A stretch of 64,000 bases of DNA from Aldehydirespirator sp965203575 (GCA_965203575.1 OZ241894.1:3534001-3598000), one strand, 5' to 3'; positions 33,671-42,699 are shown, counted from the first letter of the stretch. Notes: generated from the sequence alone by a model not told the origin. Program-made: numbers and translations.

Positions 33671-33886
33671 TTGGAGTCTGCGAGCCTACCGCTCGGGCAC
33701 CCGGCGGGCCGCTCGCGCCCGCGCAGCGCTAGCCTTGAACTCTTGCGCACCAGCCGGCACGGCCGAGGGGGCTACCGCTACTGCCATGAGCGACTGTCAT
33801 GAAACGCGACCGGGTCGCGCAGGGTCTGAACGTGAACCGGCCCAGAGCATCGGCGGGTCCAGTTTCGCGGTGAGAGGGATCCACCG

Positions 33887-35062
33887 ATGATCGTCTTCAT
33901 GTATCCGGGACAGGGGTCCCAGCAGCCCGCCATGGGCGAACCCTGGACCGATCATCCCTCCTGGGAGCTGGTGGCAGAGGCCTCGGCGGCCTCCGACCGG
34001 GACGTCGCCCGCCTGCTTCTCACCGCCGGTGCCGAGGAGCTGACCCAGACCCGCAACAGCCAGCTCGCCACGTTCGTCATGTCCATGGTCGTGCTCGACG
34101 CGGTGACCCGGCTCGGCACCGAGGCCGCCGGCCACGCCGGCCACAGCCTCGGCGAGTACTCGGCGCTGACCGCGTCGGGCGTGCTCGACTTCGGCGACGC
34201 GGTGGCGCTGGTGGCCGAGCGGGGCGACGCCATGCAAGCTGCGGCCGAGGAGCGCGAGGGCACCATGGCGGCCGTTCTGGGCCTCGATGACGACGATGTG
34301 CTGATCGCCTGCAACCGCTCCCCCGGCGAGGTGTGGCTGGCCAACCACAACGCCCCCGGCCAGGCGGTCATCGCCGGCACTCCCGAGGCCATCGAGTTGG
34401 CCGCGGGAATTGCCCGCGAACTCGGCGCCAAGCGGGTCATGCCTCTGCAGGTCGGCGGCGCGTTCCACACCCCGTTCATGGCGCCGGCACGCGACCGGCT
34501 CACCAAGGCCATCGACCGCACCGAGTTCCGCGACCCCGAGGGAACGGTGATCGCCAACGTCGACGCGGCCGCCCACAACCGGGGATCCGACTGGCCCGAC
34601 CTGCTCAAGGCCCAGCTCACCAGCCCGGTGCGATGGCGCCAGACGCTGACCTCCCTCAGCGACGCCGGGTTCACCACCTACGTCGAGCTCGGTCCGGGGG
34701 AGGTCCTGGGTCGCCTCGCCAAGCGCACTCTCAAGGGGACACGGCCGCTGTCGGTGGCCGTGCCGGACGATCTGGACAGCCTCTTGGAGGCGCTGGCCGC
34801 CTCCCCGGTCCGGTCCACGACCCCTCTGGAGGGGGAGCACCTGTTCGCCACCGAGCGGCTCGTGGTTAGTCCCGTGGCCGGCATCTTCCACGCCAGCGAC
34901 GAGGTCGGCGTCGGCGCGGTGGTCGGCGTCGGTCATCTCGTCGGCCGCGTCGGCGACCACGAGGTCCGCAGCCCCTTCGCCGGAGAACTCATGGGCGTTC
35001 TCGCCCTGGACGGCGAGCGGGTGACGGCCAGCCAGCCGATCGCCTGGCTGAGAACGCACTGA
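33887..35062 (+). CDS. fabD: Malonyl-CoA:ACP transacylase fused to a lipoyl/biotinyl-like domain
   Basis: 391 residues. Residues 1-310 are FabD: YPGQGSQ, the nucleophile GHSLGEY (Ser87), and His194 in GGAFHTPFM. It loads malonyl groups onto ACP in type II fatty acid synthesis. Residues about 317-391 (RLVVSPVAGIFHASDEVGVG, VRSPFAGELMGVL, QPIAWLRTH) match the barrel-sandwich fold of biotinyl/lipoyl carriers but have no Lys where the modified residue normally lies. First gene of the fab operon, with GAGAGGGA about 10 bp upstream of its ATG. Confidence 0.92.
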   Translation: MIVFMYPGQGSQQPAMGEPWTDHPSWELVAEASAASDRDVARLLLTAGAEELTQTRNSQLATFVMSMVVLDAVTRLGTEAAGHAGHSLGEYSALTASGVLDFGDAVALVAERGDAMQAAAEEREGTMAAVLGLDDDDVLIACNRSPGEVWLANHNAPGQAVIAGTPEAIELAAGIARELGAKRVMPLQVGGAFHTPFMAPARDRLTKAIDRTEFRDPEGTVIANVDAAAHNRGSDWPDLLKAQLTSPVRWRQTLTSLSDAGFTTYVELGPGEVLGRLAKRTLKGTRPLSVAVPDDLDSLLEALAASPVRSTTPLEGEHLFATERLVVSPVAGIFHASDEVGVGAVVGVGHLVGRVGDHEVRSPFAGELMGVLALDGERVTASQPIAWLRTH

Positions 35063-35097
35063 TCGGGTTTACTAGGAGTTCCGCACGGGGGTCTTGA

Positions 35098-36018
35098 ATG
35101 GGCGCAACAGTCATCGGCATTGGAACATCGCTACCGGAGAAGGTCCTCACCAACGACGACCTGGCCGCGATGATGGACACCAGCGATGAGTGGATCCGGG
35201 AGCGCACCGGGATCCGCGAGCGCCGCATCGGCCTGCCCACCTCCACCATGGGCATCGAGTCCGGCCGGGCCGCGATGGAGATGGCCGGCGTGGAGCCCGC
35301 CGATATCGACCTGATGATCCTGGCCACCACTACGCCCGATCAGCGCGTGCCGGGGACTTCGGCGGTGGTCCACGCCGAGTTGGGACTCGGTTGCGGTGCG
35401 TTCGACCTGAATGCGGCCTGCGCCGGCTTCACCTACGGGTTCGTCACCGCGAGCGCGATGATCGACGCTCCGGGCGGTCCCGAGCGGGTGCTGCTCATCG
35501 GCGCCGACTCCCTGTCGCCCCTCACCGACTGGAGCGACAGGGGCACCGCCATCCTGTTCGCCGACGGGGGCGGGTCTGTCGTCCTCGAGCGCACCGACCG
35601 TCCCACGCTGCTGGGGTGGGATCTCGGCGCCGACGGCAACCACCGCCGGCTGCTGATGGGCGATCACGACTCCTTCATCACGATGGAGGGCCGCGATGTG
35701 TTCAAGGTGGCGGTCCGGGCCGTGACGGACTCGGTGCTGGTCGCCCTGGAGCGGGCCGGCGTCACCCCCGAAGAGGTAGACGTACTCCTCCCCCACCAGG
35801 CCAACATCAGGATCATCGAGGCCATATGCAAGCGCAGCGGTATCGACTTCGCCAAGAGTCACAACGTCATCGATCACACCGGCAACAACTGCGCGGCCAC
35901 TATCCCGCTCTCGATGGCCAAGGCCCACGCCGACGGGGCTCTGGAGCCCGGAGCGATCGTGGTGATGACCGGTTTCGGGGCCGGCATGACCTGGGCGTCC
36001 ACGGTGGTCCGCTGGTAA
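35098..36018 (+). CDS. fabH: 3-oxoacyl-ACP synthase III
   Basis: 306 residues. The thiolase-fold catalytic triad is visible: Cys108 in LNAACAGFTYG, His in LPHQANIRI and Asn in HTGNNCAATIP. It condenses an acyl-CoA primer with malonyl-ACP to start fatty acid synthesis. It follows fabD by 35 bp. Slightly shorter than most FabH proteins but complete at both ends. Primer preference (acetyl or branched) cannot be read from sequence by eye. Confidence 0.95.
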   Translation: MGATVIGIGTSLPEKVLTNDDLAAMMDTSDEWIRERTGIRERRIGLPTSTMGIESGRAAMEMAGVEPADIDLMILATTTPDQRVPGTSAVVHAELGLGCGAFDLNAACAGFTYGFVTASAMIDAPGGPERVLLIGADSLSPLTDWSDRGTAILFADGGGSVVLERTDRPTLLGWDLGADGNHRRLLMGDHDSFITMEGRDVFKVAVRAVTDSVLVALERAGVTPEEVDVLLPHQANIRIIEAICKRSGIDFAKSHNVIDHTGNNCAATIPLSMAKAHADGALEPGAIVVMTGFGAGMTWASTVVRW

Positions 36019-36022
36019 CGGC

Positions 36023-36772
36023 GTGAGCGACGGAGGCGACGGGGGCGACGCACCCGCCCCCGGGCGAGTAGCACTAGTCACCGGCGGCAACCGGGGCATC
36101 GGGCTGGCCATCGCCCGCCGGCTCAGCCGCGCCGGGCACCGGGTGGCCGTCACCTACCGCAGCGAGCCGCCGGCGGACGCCGAGGCGCACAACCTGACGT
36201 GCGTCCGCTGCGACGTCACCGACCCGGAGTCGGTCGCAGCCGCTCTGGCCGAGACAACTGAGCGGCTCGGGGCTCCCGAGATTCTCGTCTGCAATGCTGG
36301 CATCACCCGCGACGGGCTCGTGCTGCGGATGTCGGAGGAGGACTTCGGCGCGGTCATCGACGCCAATCTCACCGGCAGCTTCCGGGCGGCCAAGCAGGCG
36401 GTGAGGGCCATGGTCCGGGCCCGTTGGGGCCGCATCGTGTTCATCTCGTCGGTGTCGGGCATCGGCGGCCAGCCCGGCCAGGCCAACTACTCGGCTTCCA
36501 AGGCCGGGCTGATCGGCCTGGCCCGGTCGTTGGCCAAGGAGTTCGCGTCCCGCAACGTGACTGTGAACGTGATCGCCCCCGGAGCGGTCGGCACCGACAT
36601 GCTGGCCGCCCTCAACGACGATCAGCTGGCTGCCATCGTGGACCGGGTGCCGCTGGGCCGCGTCGGCGAGGCGGACGAGATCGCGGCTGCGGTCGAGTTC
36701 CTCGTTTCGGAGGACGCGAGCTACGTCACGGGTATCGTGCTTGCGGTGGACGGCGGCCTCTCGATGGGCTGA
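36023..36772 (+). CDS. fabG: 3-oxoacyl-ACP reductase
   Basis: A 249-residue short-chain dehydrogenase. The NADP(H)-binding VTGGNRGIGLAIARRL, NAGITRDGL, catalytic Ser in ISSVSGIGG and Y-x3-K in NYSASKAGLIG are all present. It reduces 3-ketoacyl-ACP in the elongation cycle. It starts with GTG 36023, only 4 bp after fabH. The product ends VDGGLSMG, as usual. Confidence 0.95.
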   Translation: MSDGGDGGDAPAPGRVALVTGGNRGIGLAIARRLSRAGHRVAVTYRSEPPADAEAHNLTCVRCDVTDPESVAAALAETTERLGAPEILVCNAGITRDGLVLRMSEEDFGAVIDANLTGSFRAAKQAVRAMVRARWGRIVFISSVSGIGGQPGQANYSASKAGLIGLARSLAKEFASRNVTVNVIAPGAVGTDMLAALNDDQLAAIVDRVPLGRVGEADEIAAAVEFLVSEDASYVTGIVLAVDGGLSMG

Positions 36773-36839
36773 GGCGCCGTGGCAGCGACACCGGCCCGAC
36801 CGGAACCCCAACGCAAGCCAGGAATGGAAGGACAAAGCC

Positions 36840-37076
36840 GTGAGTGACGAGAACTTCGAGCGCTTCAAGCAGTGCACCGTGGAAGTACTCTCGGTCGACG
36901 AGGCCGACGTGGTGCCGGAGGCGGATTTCGCGGACGACCTGGACGCCGACAGCCTCGACATCGTCGAGCTGGTGATGGCCCTCGAGGAAGAGTTCGTCGT
37001 CAACGTCGACGAGGAGGAGCTCGAGGGGGTGGCCACCGTTGCCGAAGCCTTCGAGTTGATCACCTCGAAGCTCTGA
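36840..37076 (+). CDS. acpP: Acyl carrier protein
   Basis: 78 residues, acidic, four helices. The phosphopantetheine site is DADSLDIVEL (Ser38). It carries the growing acyl chain as a thioester. GTG 36840 is the start, preceded by GGAATGGAAGGA. Its stop overlaps the fabF start (TGATG), so ACP and FabF are translationally coupled. Confidence 0.96.
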   Translation: MSDENFERFKQCTVEVLSVDEADVVPEADFADDLDADSLDIVELVMALEEEFVVNVDEEELEGVATVAEAFELITSKL

Positions 37077-38263
37077 TGGGCAGGCCCGAGCGCAGGCGGG
37101 TCGCAGTCACCGGCCTGGGCGTCGTATCGGCGGCCGGCATAGGCACGGAGGCCTATTTCGAAGGCTTGTGCAGCCCTGCGCCCGTGGGCGATCGCCGGGT
37201 CACCGGCTTCGACCCCATCGACCACTTCGACAGCCCCAAGGAGGCGCGGCGGTCCGACCCCTACACGCAGTTCCTGGTGGCGGCTGCCGATCAGGCCCTG
37301 GCTCAGGCGGGCGACATCGAGGCGGACCCCACCCGCTGCGGCGCCATGATCGGCACCGGCGTGGGCGGGATCTCCACGCTGGAGCACCAGATCGGTGTGC
37401 TCCAGGAGAAGGGGCCCCGCCGGGTCTCGCCGTTCCTGGTGCCGATGATGATGGCCAACGCCGGGGGCGCGACCCTGTCGATGCGCTACGGCTGGATGGG
37501 CCCGTCCGAGAACGTGGTCACCGCCTGCGCGGCGGGGACCCACGCGGTGGGCAACGCGGCCCGCCTGATCGCGGACGGCCGCTGCGACGCCGTGCTGGCC
37601 GGCGGCACCGAGGCCCCGTTCACCCCCACCGCGGTGGCCGGGTTCACCAACATGACCGCACTGTCCTCCAGCGGCGTCAGCCGCCCGTTCGACGTGGAGC
37701 GGGACGGGTTCGTCATGGCCGAGGGAGCCGCGGTGCTGGTCCTCGAGGATTGGGACATGGCCCAGGCTCGGGACGCTCAGATTCTCGCCGAGGTGCTCGG
37801 TTCGGCGTCCACCGCCGACGCCCACCACATAACCGCCCCGTCGCCGGGCGGCAGCGGCGCGGTGCATTGCATGCAGTTGGCGCTTGACGACGCGGGCGTC
37901 GGCCCGGCCGATGTGGTCCACGTCAACGCGCACGGGACCTCCACCGATCTCAACGACGCAGCCGAGGCCGAAGCCTTGTCGAAGGTGTTCGGAACGTCGC
38001 CGGGCCCGCTGGTGACCTCCACCAAGGGAGTCACCGGTCACGGTCTCGGAGCCGCAGGCGCCCTGGAGGCGGTGGCGGTGGTCCTGGCGATGCGGAAGCG
38101 GCTCATACCGCCTACCGCCGGGCTCACCGTGCTGGATCCCGAGTTGCCGCCGATCCAGGTCGTGACAGGCGAGCCGGCTTCCTGGGAACCCGGCGTGTCG
38201 ATCTCGAACTCCTTCGGGTTCGGCGGCCACAACGGCACCCTGGTGATGGCCCCGGCCGCCTAG
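37076..38263 (+). CDS. fabF: 3-oxoacyl-ACP synthase II
   Basis: 395 residues with the ketosynthase triad: Cys151 in VTACAAGTHAVG, His in VNAHGTSTDLND and His in GVTGHGLGAAG. The C-terminal FGFGGHNGTLVM is typical. It elongates acyl-ACP with malonyl-ACP. Last gene of fabD-fabH-fabG-acpP-fabF. The ATG lies within the acpP stop. Confidence 0.96.
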   Translation: MGRPERRRVAVTGLGVVSAAGIGTEAYFEGLCSPAPVGDRRVTGFDPIDHFDSPKEARRSDPYTQFLVAAADQALAQAGDIEADPTRCGAMIGTGVGGISTLEHQIGVLQEKGPRRVSPFLVPMMMANAGGATLSMRYGWMGPSENVVTACAAGTHAVGNAARLIADGRCDAVLAGGTEAPFTPTAVAGFTNMTALSSSGVSRPFDVERDGFVMAEGAAVLVLEDWDMAQARDAQILAEVLGSASTADAHHITAPSPGGSGAVHCMQLALDDAGVGPADVVHVNAHGTSTDLNDAAEAEALSKVFGTSPGPLVTSTKGVTGHGLGAAGALEAVAVVLAMRKRLIPPTAGLTVLDPELPPIQVVTGEPASWEPGVSISNSFGFGGHNGTLVMAPAA

Positions 38264-38387
38264 CGGCTTGGCAACTCTTCTCGTACCGATTGGCAGGGAC
38301 TCATATCGGAAAGTGCCTATGGTGTGCGCGGATAGGCGCAGACGCTAGCCAATGGTCGGACAAGCGTCCGACGTACATGACCCTCGA

Positions 38388-38891
38388 CTATTGGATGCTG
38401 AGGATTCTTCGCGCCCTGATGCTGGCGACGGTCGTCAACGCGGCCCCGCTGAGGACCGCCGCGGTCGCTGCCCAAGACGCTGCGATGCCGCCGACAGCGG
38501 CGGGGATCCCGGCGTGTCCCAGCATCCAGGCTGCAGCAAGCGTCAGCGCCGTCGCCACAAACTGGGCTGCAGCCGCGGGGGCGTCGGCGGTGGTGTGCAC
38601 GATGCGGCCGTCGCGGTAACGCGGCATCCGCAGCAGGCCTCCGCTGCCCGCGAGGTCGGCCAGCCGGACGCGACTCCACGCCGCCAATCCGGAAGCGGCA
38701 ACGAGCGAACCCGCGGCGGGCCACACAGCCCGCGACGAGCCGCCGAGCGTGGAGCCGGACAGCCAGAAGCCACCCACTATGACAACGAACCCGACCCAGA
38801 ACACCCGTGCCGCGGTCCGGTCATCGAATACACTGACACGGTGCCCGTCGGGCCAGCGCGCATGGCCCTGCATCGTCTCGGAGCGCGTCAT
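38388..38891 (-). CDS. Four-helix membrane protein with duplicated (W/Y)xDGR-like motif (paralogue of 29319-29993)
   Basis: 167 residues. Two halves start with HARWPDGHRVSVFDDRTAA and RMPRYRDGRIVHTTADAPAAA, each followed by a hydrophobic hairpin (VFWVGFVVIVGGFWLSG; AAGSLVAASGLAAW; ALTLAAAWMLG; WAATAAVLSGAALTTV). ATG 38891 overlaps the stop of the secreted-protein gene (ATGA), so the two form an operon. Function unknown. Confidence 0.7.
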   Translation of the reverse strand: MTRSETMQGHARWPDGHRVSVFDDRTAARVFWVGFVVIVGGFWLSGSTLGGSSRAVWPAAGSLVAASGLAAWSRVRLADLAGSGGLLRMPRYRDGRIVHTTADAPAAAAQFVATALTLAAAWMLGHAGIPAAVGGIAASWAATAAVLSGAALTTVASIRARRILSIQ

Positions 38892-39787
38892 CTTCTTCGG
38901 ATCGTGCGATACAGCCACACAGAGGTGTAAGCCACCGAGACGGCGCACCCCAATCCGACCGATACATAGCAGAGGCTGACAGTGGCGGCCAGACGGATCG
39001 CCCCGTCAGCGGTGTCGGCTGGATCCGGTTTGGATCGGCCGCCGCGGGGGCAGTCGCCGTACCGCCTGCCGTGGCGGGCGGACTGGCGGCGCTGCAGGTT
39101 CGTGCACGGGTCAGCCACCACCGGGTAGGAGGCGCCGGAATGGTCGATCGTCTGCACCAGTGTGGTCCCGTCGACGGCGAAGCTCGTTTCGACGACCTTG
39201 CCGCCGGAGTCGAACGCCCAAGGCACGGCCCATTCGACAAGCGCCGAGCCGTCGGGCCGGTAGACCATCACGGATCCGTCGGGCTGCACTATGGCGCTGT
39301 GGCCAGCCGGCACGGCACCCTCGAAACGGTACTCGGTCGGGTCGTCGGGACTGTCGATCACCACCAACGCCAAGAACATCTCGCCTGACGGGTCAGTGCC
39401 TGCATAGGCCCCGACACCGGTCTCGCCGCTGACTCCCACCAGGCTGTCAGGAACCGTGCCGGGCCCCCAGCCGATCTCATAGACGGCAGCCCCGGTGTGT
39501 CCCACCGGTCCCACCGGCCCGCCCTTGGTCAAGTCACCTAGCGCGTCAGGCCGAGGTGTCCCCGCTGGCGGAAGCTCGGCTTCTTGGACCTGCGGCGGCT
39601 CACTGGTCGTCTCGGGCACACTGGCTTCATCCGACGGACCGCCACCGGGTTCTGCCACAGCCGCGGCGGGCACCGCCACGACCACCGCGGCGACAACAGC
39701 GAACGCTGCGAGCCACGAGACTGGCCTGACACGGAAACGCCGTAACAAGCCACCAAGACACGACGACAAGCTCCACAACTTGGACAC
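38888..39787 (-). CDS. Secreted or membrane-anchored protein, function unknown
   Basis: 299 residues. The signal peptide is SWLAAFAVVAAVVVAVPAAAVAEP. An extracytoplasmic region follows with a Pro/Glu stretch and a beta-rich domain (AIVQPDGSVMVYRPDGSALVEWAVPWAFDSGGKVVETSFAVDGTTLVQTIDHSGASYPVVADP). The YPVVADP ending recurs in actinobacterial secreted proteins. A hydrophobic segment (VSLCYVSVGLGCAVSVAYTSVWLY) is near the C-terminus. GTG 39787 is chosen because GGGAGG lies 6 bp upstream. Coupled to the WxDGR-type gene. Confidence 0.7.
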   Translation of the reverse strand: MSKLWSLSSCLGGLLRRFRVRPVSWLAAFAVVAAVVVAVPAAAVAEPGGGPSDEASVPETTSEPPQVQEAELPPAGTPRPDALGDLTKGGPVGPVGHTGAAVYEIGWGPGTVPDSLVGVSGETGVGAYAGTDPSGEMFLALVVIDSPDDPTEYRFEGAVPAGHSAIVQPDGSVMVYRPDGSALVEWAVPWAFDSGGKVVETSFAVDGTTLVQTIDHSGASYPVVADPCTNLQRRQSARHGRRYGDCPRGGRSKPDPADTADGAIRLAATVSLCYVSVGLGCAVSVAYTSVWLYRTIRRR

Positions 39788-40152
39788 TCCGACCTCCCAA
39801 TGAATGGCCGGCGCCTGACTGCCGGCTCGACTGTCGCGCACTATGTCACCCGAATCGCGTGCTGTCAAGAGACACCGGTCCTTACCGACGGCAACCGGAG
39901 AGCCGCTAGGAGTTCATCGAACGGTCCTTCGACTTAGGGCCGCGCGAATAGAGGCCGACCTGCGGATTTATCGATCCGCCTGACGATTGACAACTTGGAC
40001 ACAGTCGGCGAATTGCAAGGGCAAAGGGCTGTTTCGACGCAGACAGCGCAATGCCATCGAACACGGATCGTCACCTATCCGCGCAAGCCCTTACGGTTGG
40101 CACCATCGAATATGTCCGCCCAGGTTCTACGACGAAAGACGTGAAGACGCGG
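39788..40152. other. Intergenic stretch without recognised features
   Basis: About 365 bp between the secreted-protein gene start and the 3' end of fabZ. It holds the promoter side of the former, but no convincing -35/-10 pair, RNA gene or repeat could be identified. Confidence 0.4.
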
Positions 40153-40578
40153 TCAGGCGTCGGCGATCACGAACATCAGGTCGCACTCGGCCGCGACTTT
40201 GCCGTCCAGCAGCGCCCGGCCTGAGCCCCGTCCGGCCCGGCTCGACAGGCGGGTCATCTCCACTTCGAGCTCGAGAGTGTCGCCGGGACGGACCTGGCGC
40301 CGGAAGCGAGCCCGGTCGAGCCCCCCGAACAGCGGCAGCCGCCCGGCGTAGCGCTCGTCGGCGAGCAGTGCCACCGCACCGAGCTGCGCGATGGCCTCGC
40401 ACATCAACACTCCGGGCACCGTGGGCAGGCCCGGGAAGTGACCCTCGAAGAAGGGCTCGTCGCCGCGCAGGCGCCAGCGGCCGCGGACCCGCTCGCCCGG
40501 CACCAGCTCCGTGACCTCGTCCACGAACAGGAACGGGTCGCGGTGCGGGATTACCTCTTCGGGTCGGGGCAGGCTCAC
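40153..40578 (-). CDS. fabZ: 3-hydroxyacyl-ACP dehydratase FabZ-like
   Basis: 141-residue hot-dog fold protein. The segment IPHRDPFLFVDEVTEL and the catalytic FFEGHFPGLPTVPGVLMCEAIAQLGA (His, then the helix carrying Glu) are typical of FabZ. It dehydrates 3-hydroxyacyl-ACP and completes the cycle begun by the nearby fab operon, though on the opposite strand. GTG start; 28 bp downstream of the HU gene. Confidence 0.9.
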   Translation of the reverse strand: MSLPRPEEVIPHRDPFLFVDEVTELVPGERVRGRWRLRGDEPFFEGHFPGLPTVPGVLMCEAIAQLGAVALLADERYAGRLPLFGGLDRARFRRQVRPGDTLELEVEMTRLSSRAGRGSGRALLDGKVAAECDLMFVIADA

Positions 40579-40606
40579 GGGTCGCAGCCGGGGCGGCGGG
40601 CGGGGA

Positions 40607-40882
40607 TCAGCCCCGGGCCGCGGACTTGAGCCTGGCGCCGGCCTGGATCTTCACGCCGGTCGACGCCGGCACGGCCACCGCCTCGCCGGTCTGGGGATTG
40701 CGACCCGTGCGGGCGGCTCGTTGCACCGTCGAGATCTTCATGTAGCCGGTCAGGTTGATCTCGCCTCCGGCGGCCAGCTCGTCGCAGGCAAGTTCCATGA
40801 GTCCGTCGATGCACTTTGCGGCATCCGTCTGGGAGACGCCCGCCCTGAGGGCCACGGCAGCGACAACGTCACGCTTGTTCAT
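40607..40882 (-). CDS. hup: HU-family DNA-binding protein
   Basis: 91 residues: MNKRDVVAAVALRAGVSQTDAAKCIDGLMELACDELAAGGEINLTGYMKISTVQRAARTGRNPQTGEAVAVPAS. The GRNPQTG beta-arm tip and the helical dimer core are standard for HU. It lacks the Lys/Ala-rich C-terminal tail of mycobacterial HupB. A strong Shine-Dalgarno (AAAGGAGC) precedes the ATG. Nucleoid protein, cytoplasmic. Confidence 0.93.
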   Translation of the reverse strand: MNKRDVVAAVALRAGVSQTDAAKCIDGLMELACDELAAGGEINLTGYMKISTVQRAARTGRNPQTGEAVAVPASTGVKIQAGARLKSAARG

Positions 40883-41022
40883 TGATTGCTCCTTTGTGAT
40901 GACGGCGCCGCTTCCGGCACCAATTGCGGCCCGGCACTATAGGGCGAGACCCGCCGCGCCTCGGGGATGCTCGCGGTATCGGGGCCGCCGAGACTGCGAT
41001 CGCCGTGCCGGGCAGAGTGGCA

Positions 41023-42210
41023 TCAGCGGCGGACGATCACCGAGGAGCCGTGGCCGAAGAGTCCCTGGTTGACGGTGATGCCGACCCTGGCCCCCTCCAC
41101 CTGGCGTGCGCCGGCGGTGCCCCGGAGCTGCCAGACCAGCTCGCAGACCTGGGCTATGGCCTGGGCCGGGACGGCCTCGCCGAAGGCGCCCAGGCCGCCG
41201 CTGGGGTTGACGGGCAGGCGTCCCCCGATGGCGGTGTCGCCGTCTCGCAGCAGCTTCTCGGCCTCGCCTACGGCGCAGAATCCGAGCTGCTCGTACCAGT
41301 CGAGCTCCATGGCCGAGGACAGGTCGTAGACCTCGGCCACATCGACATCGGAGGGTCCCAGCCCGGCCTCGCTATAGGCCTTGGCGCCGATCGACTCCTT
41401 GAACCCGACCGCCGGTCCGGTCGAGCCGGCCAGCGAGTCCGCGGCCAGATAGGGCAGGTCGATCACCGGGTCGGGATATGTGGGCGACACCGTGGAGATG
41501 CCCGCCACCCGCACCGGGTCGCGATGGCCGTGGTCACGGGCCCACTGCATCGACGAGACCACCAGGGCCGCTCCCCCGTCGGAGGTGGCGCAGATGTCCA
41601 GCAGCCGCAGCGGATCGGACACGACCGGCGAGTTGCGCGCGTCGTCGAGGCCGTACTCCTTGGTGAAGCGGGCGTTGGGGTTGTGGGCCCCGTGGCGGGA
41701 GTTCTTGACCTTGACCATGGCGAAGTCGTCGGTGGTGGCCCCGTACAGGTCCATCCGGCGGCGGGCGTGCAGGCCGAAGTAGACGGGGTTGGTGGCGCCC
41801 ACGAGGTGGAACCGCAGCCAGTCGATGTCGTCGGGGCGCTCACCTGCGTTGGGGGCCAGGAACCCTTTGGGGGTGGTGTCTGCCCCCACCACCAGCGCAA
41901 CGTCGCAGGCGCTCGAGAGGATCTGCCCCCGGGCCACCTGCAGCGCAGTGGCTCCCGAGGCGCACGCCGAGTAGCTGCTGGCCAACTGGGCGCCGGTGAA
42001 GCCGAGCGCCCGGGCGAAGGTCGATCCGGCCACGTAGCCCGGATAGCCGCACCGCACCGTCACCGCGCCCGACACGAAGCCGACCTCCGCGTAGTCGACC
42101 CCGGCGTCGGCGAGGGCGTCGCGGGCCGCGGCCACCCCGTACTCGGTGAAGTTGCAGCCCCACTTGCCCCACGGGTGCATGCCCACGCCGAGTACGGCGA
42201 TCTCTTGCAT
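41023..42210 (-). CDS. Thiolase-fold lipid-transfer protein (Ltp2/SCP2-thiolase type)
   Basis: 395 residues. The nucleophile-region segment SSYSACASGATALQVARG is present, as are VYDLSSAMELDWYEQLGFC, NPSGGLGAFGEAVPAQAIAQ and the C-terminal GHGSSVIV. Proteins of this type with a DUF35 partner include retro-aldolases and thiolases of sterol or long-chain acyl-CoA breakdown. The DUF35 gene is 3 bp upstream, so a two-subunit enzyme is likely. The exact reaction cannot be fixed. Confidence 0.82.
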   Translation of the reverse strand: MQEIAVLGVGMHPWGKWGCNFTEYGVAAARDALADAGVDYAEVGFVSGAVTVRCGYPGYVAGSTFARALGFTGAQLASSYSACASGATALQVARGQILSSACDVALVVGADTTPKGFLAPNAGERPDDIDWLRFHLVGATNPVYFGLHARRRMDLYGATTDDFAMVKVKNSRHGAHNPNARFTKEYGLDDARNSPVVSDPLRLLDICATSDGGAALVVSSMQWARDHGHRDPVRVAGISTVSPTYPDPVIDLPYLAADSLAGSTGPAVGFKESIGAKAYSEAGLGPSDVDVAEVYDLSSAMELDWYEQLGFCAVGEAEKLLRDGDTAIGGRLPVNPSGGLGAFGEAVPAQAIAQVCELVWQLRGTAGARQVEGARVGITVNQGLFGHGSSVIVRR

Positions 42211-42213
42211 GGC

Positions 42214-42699
42214 TCAGCTCTCCGGTTCCGTGGCTGCTGCCGGGCGCCACTTCCAGACCAGGTAGTCGCAGTCGCCGTCGCGGTAGAGGGTGTCGGTGGT
42301 GAGTTCCATCTCCATGCCCACCTCCAAGTCGTCGGGGCCGACGCCGGCCACGCACTGCCCCAGCACCACCATCTTCTCGGCCTCCAGCTCCACGGCCGCG
42401 ATGGTGATCGGCTCGTACGGCTCGGAGGTCACCATGAACGGTGGCGGTGGCGGGTAGTGGCTCGTCGTGTAGGACCACACCCGTCCCCGGCGGCTGAGCA
42501 GCACCTCTTCGAGCTCGACCGGGCCGACACGGGGGTTGGCGCCGCCGAGGTGCTTGGGAAAGAAGTACGACTCGGTGCCGGGAACCCGCCCCCCGATCAG
42601 CCGCGGCTCGTCGTCCAGCGTGAACAGCCCCTCCACGGCAGGCACCCGGGTCCTTCCCATGGCCAGCGATGGTACCGGGAGGCGGATGGCAACGGACAT
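42214..42699 (-). CDS. DUF35 OB-fold protein, partner of the thiolase
   Basis: 161 residues. The N-terminal segment RLIGGRVPGTESYFFPKHLGGAN corresponds to the usual zinc-ribbon part, but none of the Cys pairs is kept. The OB-fold follows (GRVWSYTTSHYP, PYEPITIAAVELE, GMEMELTTDTLYRDGDCDYLVWKW). DUF35 proteins bind acyl-CoA and the thiolase-like partner. ATG 42660 is an alternative start. Confidence 0.82.
   Translation of the reverse strand: MSVAIRLPVPSLAMGRTRVPAVEGLFTLDDEPRLIGGRVPGTESYFFPKHLGGANPRVGPVELEEVLLSRRGRVWSYTTSHYPPPPPFMVTSEPYEPITIAAVELEAEKMVVLGQCVAGVGPDDLEVGMEMELTTDTLYRDGDCDYLVWKWRPAAATEPES

Noticed and set aside
36074..38230. 718-codon minus-strand frame across fabG, acpP and fabF
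   Set aside because: It overlaps three clearly recognised fab genes on the opposite strand and has no family motif.
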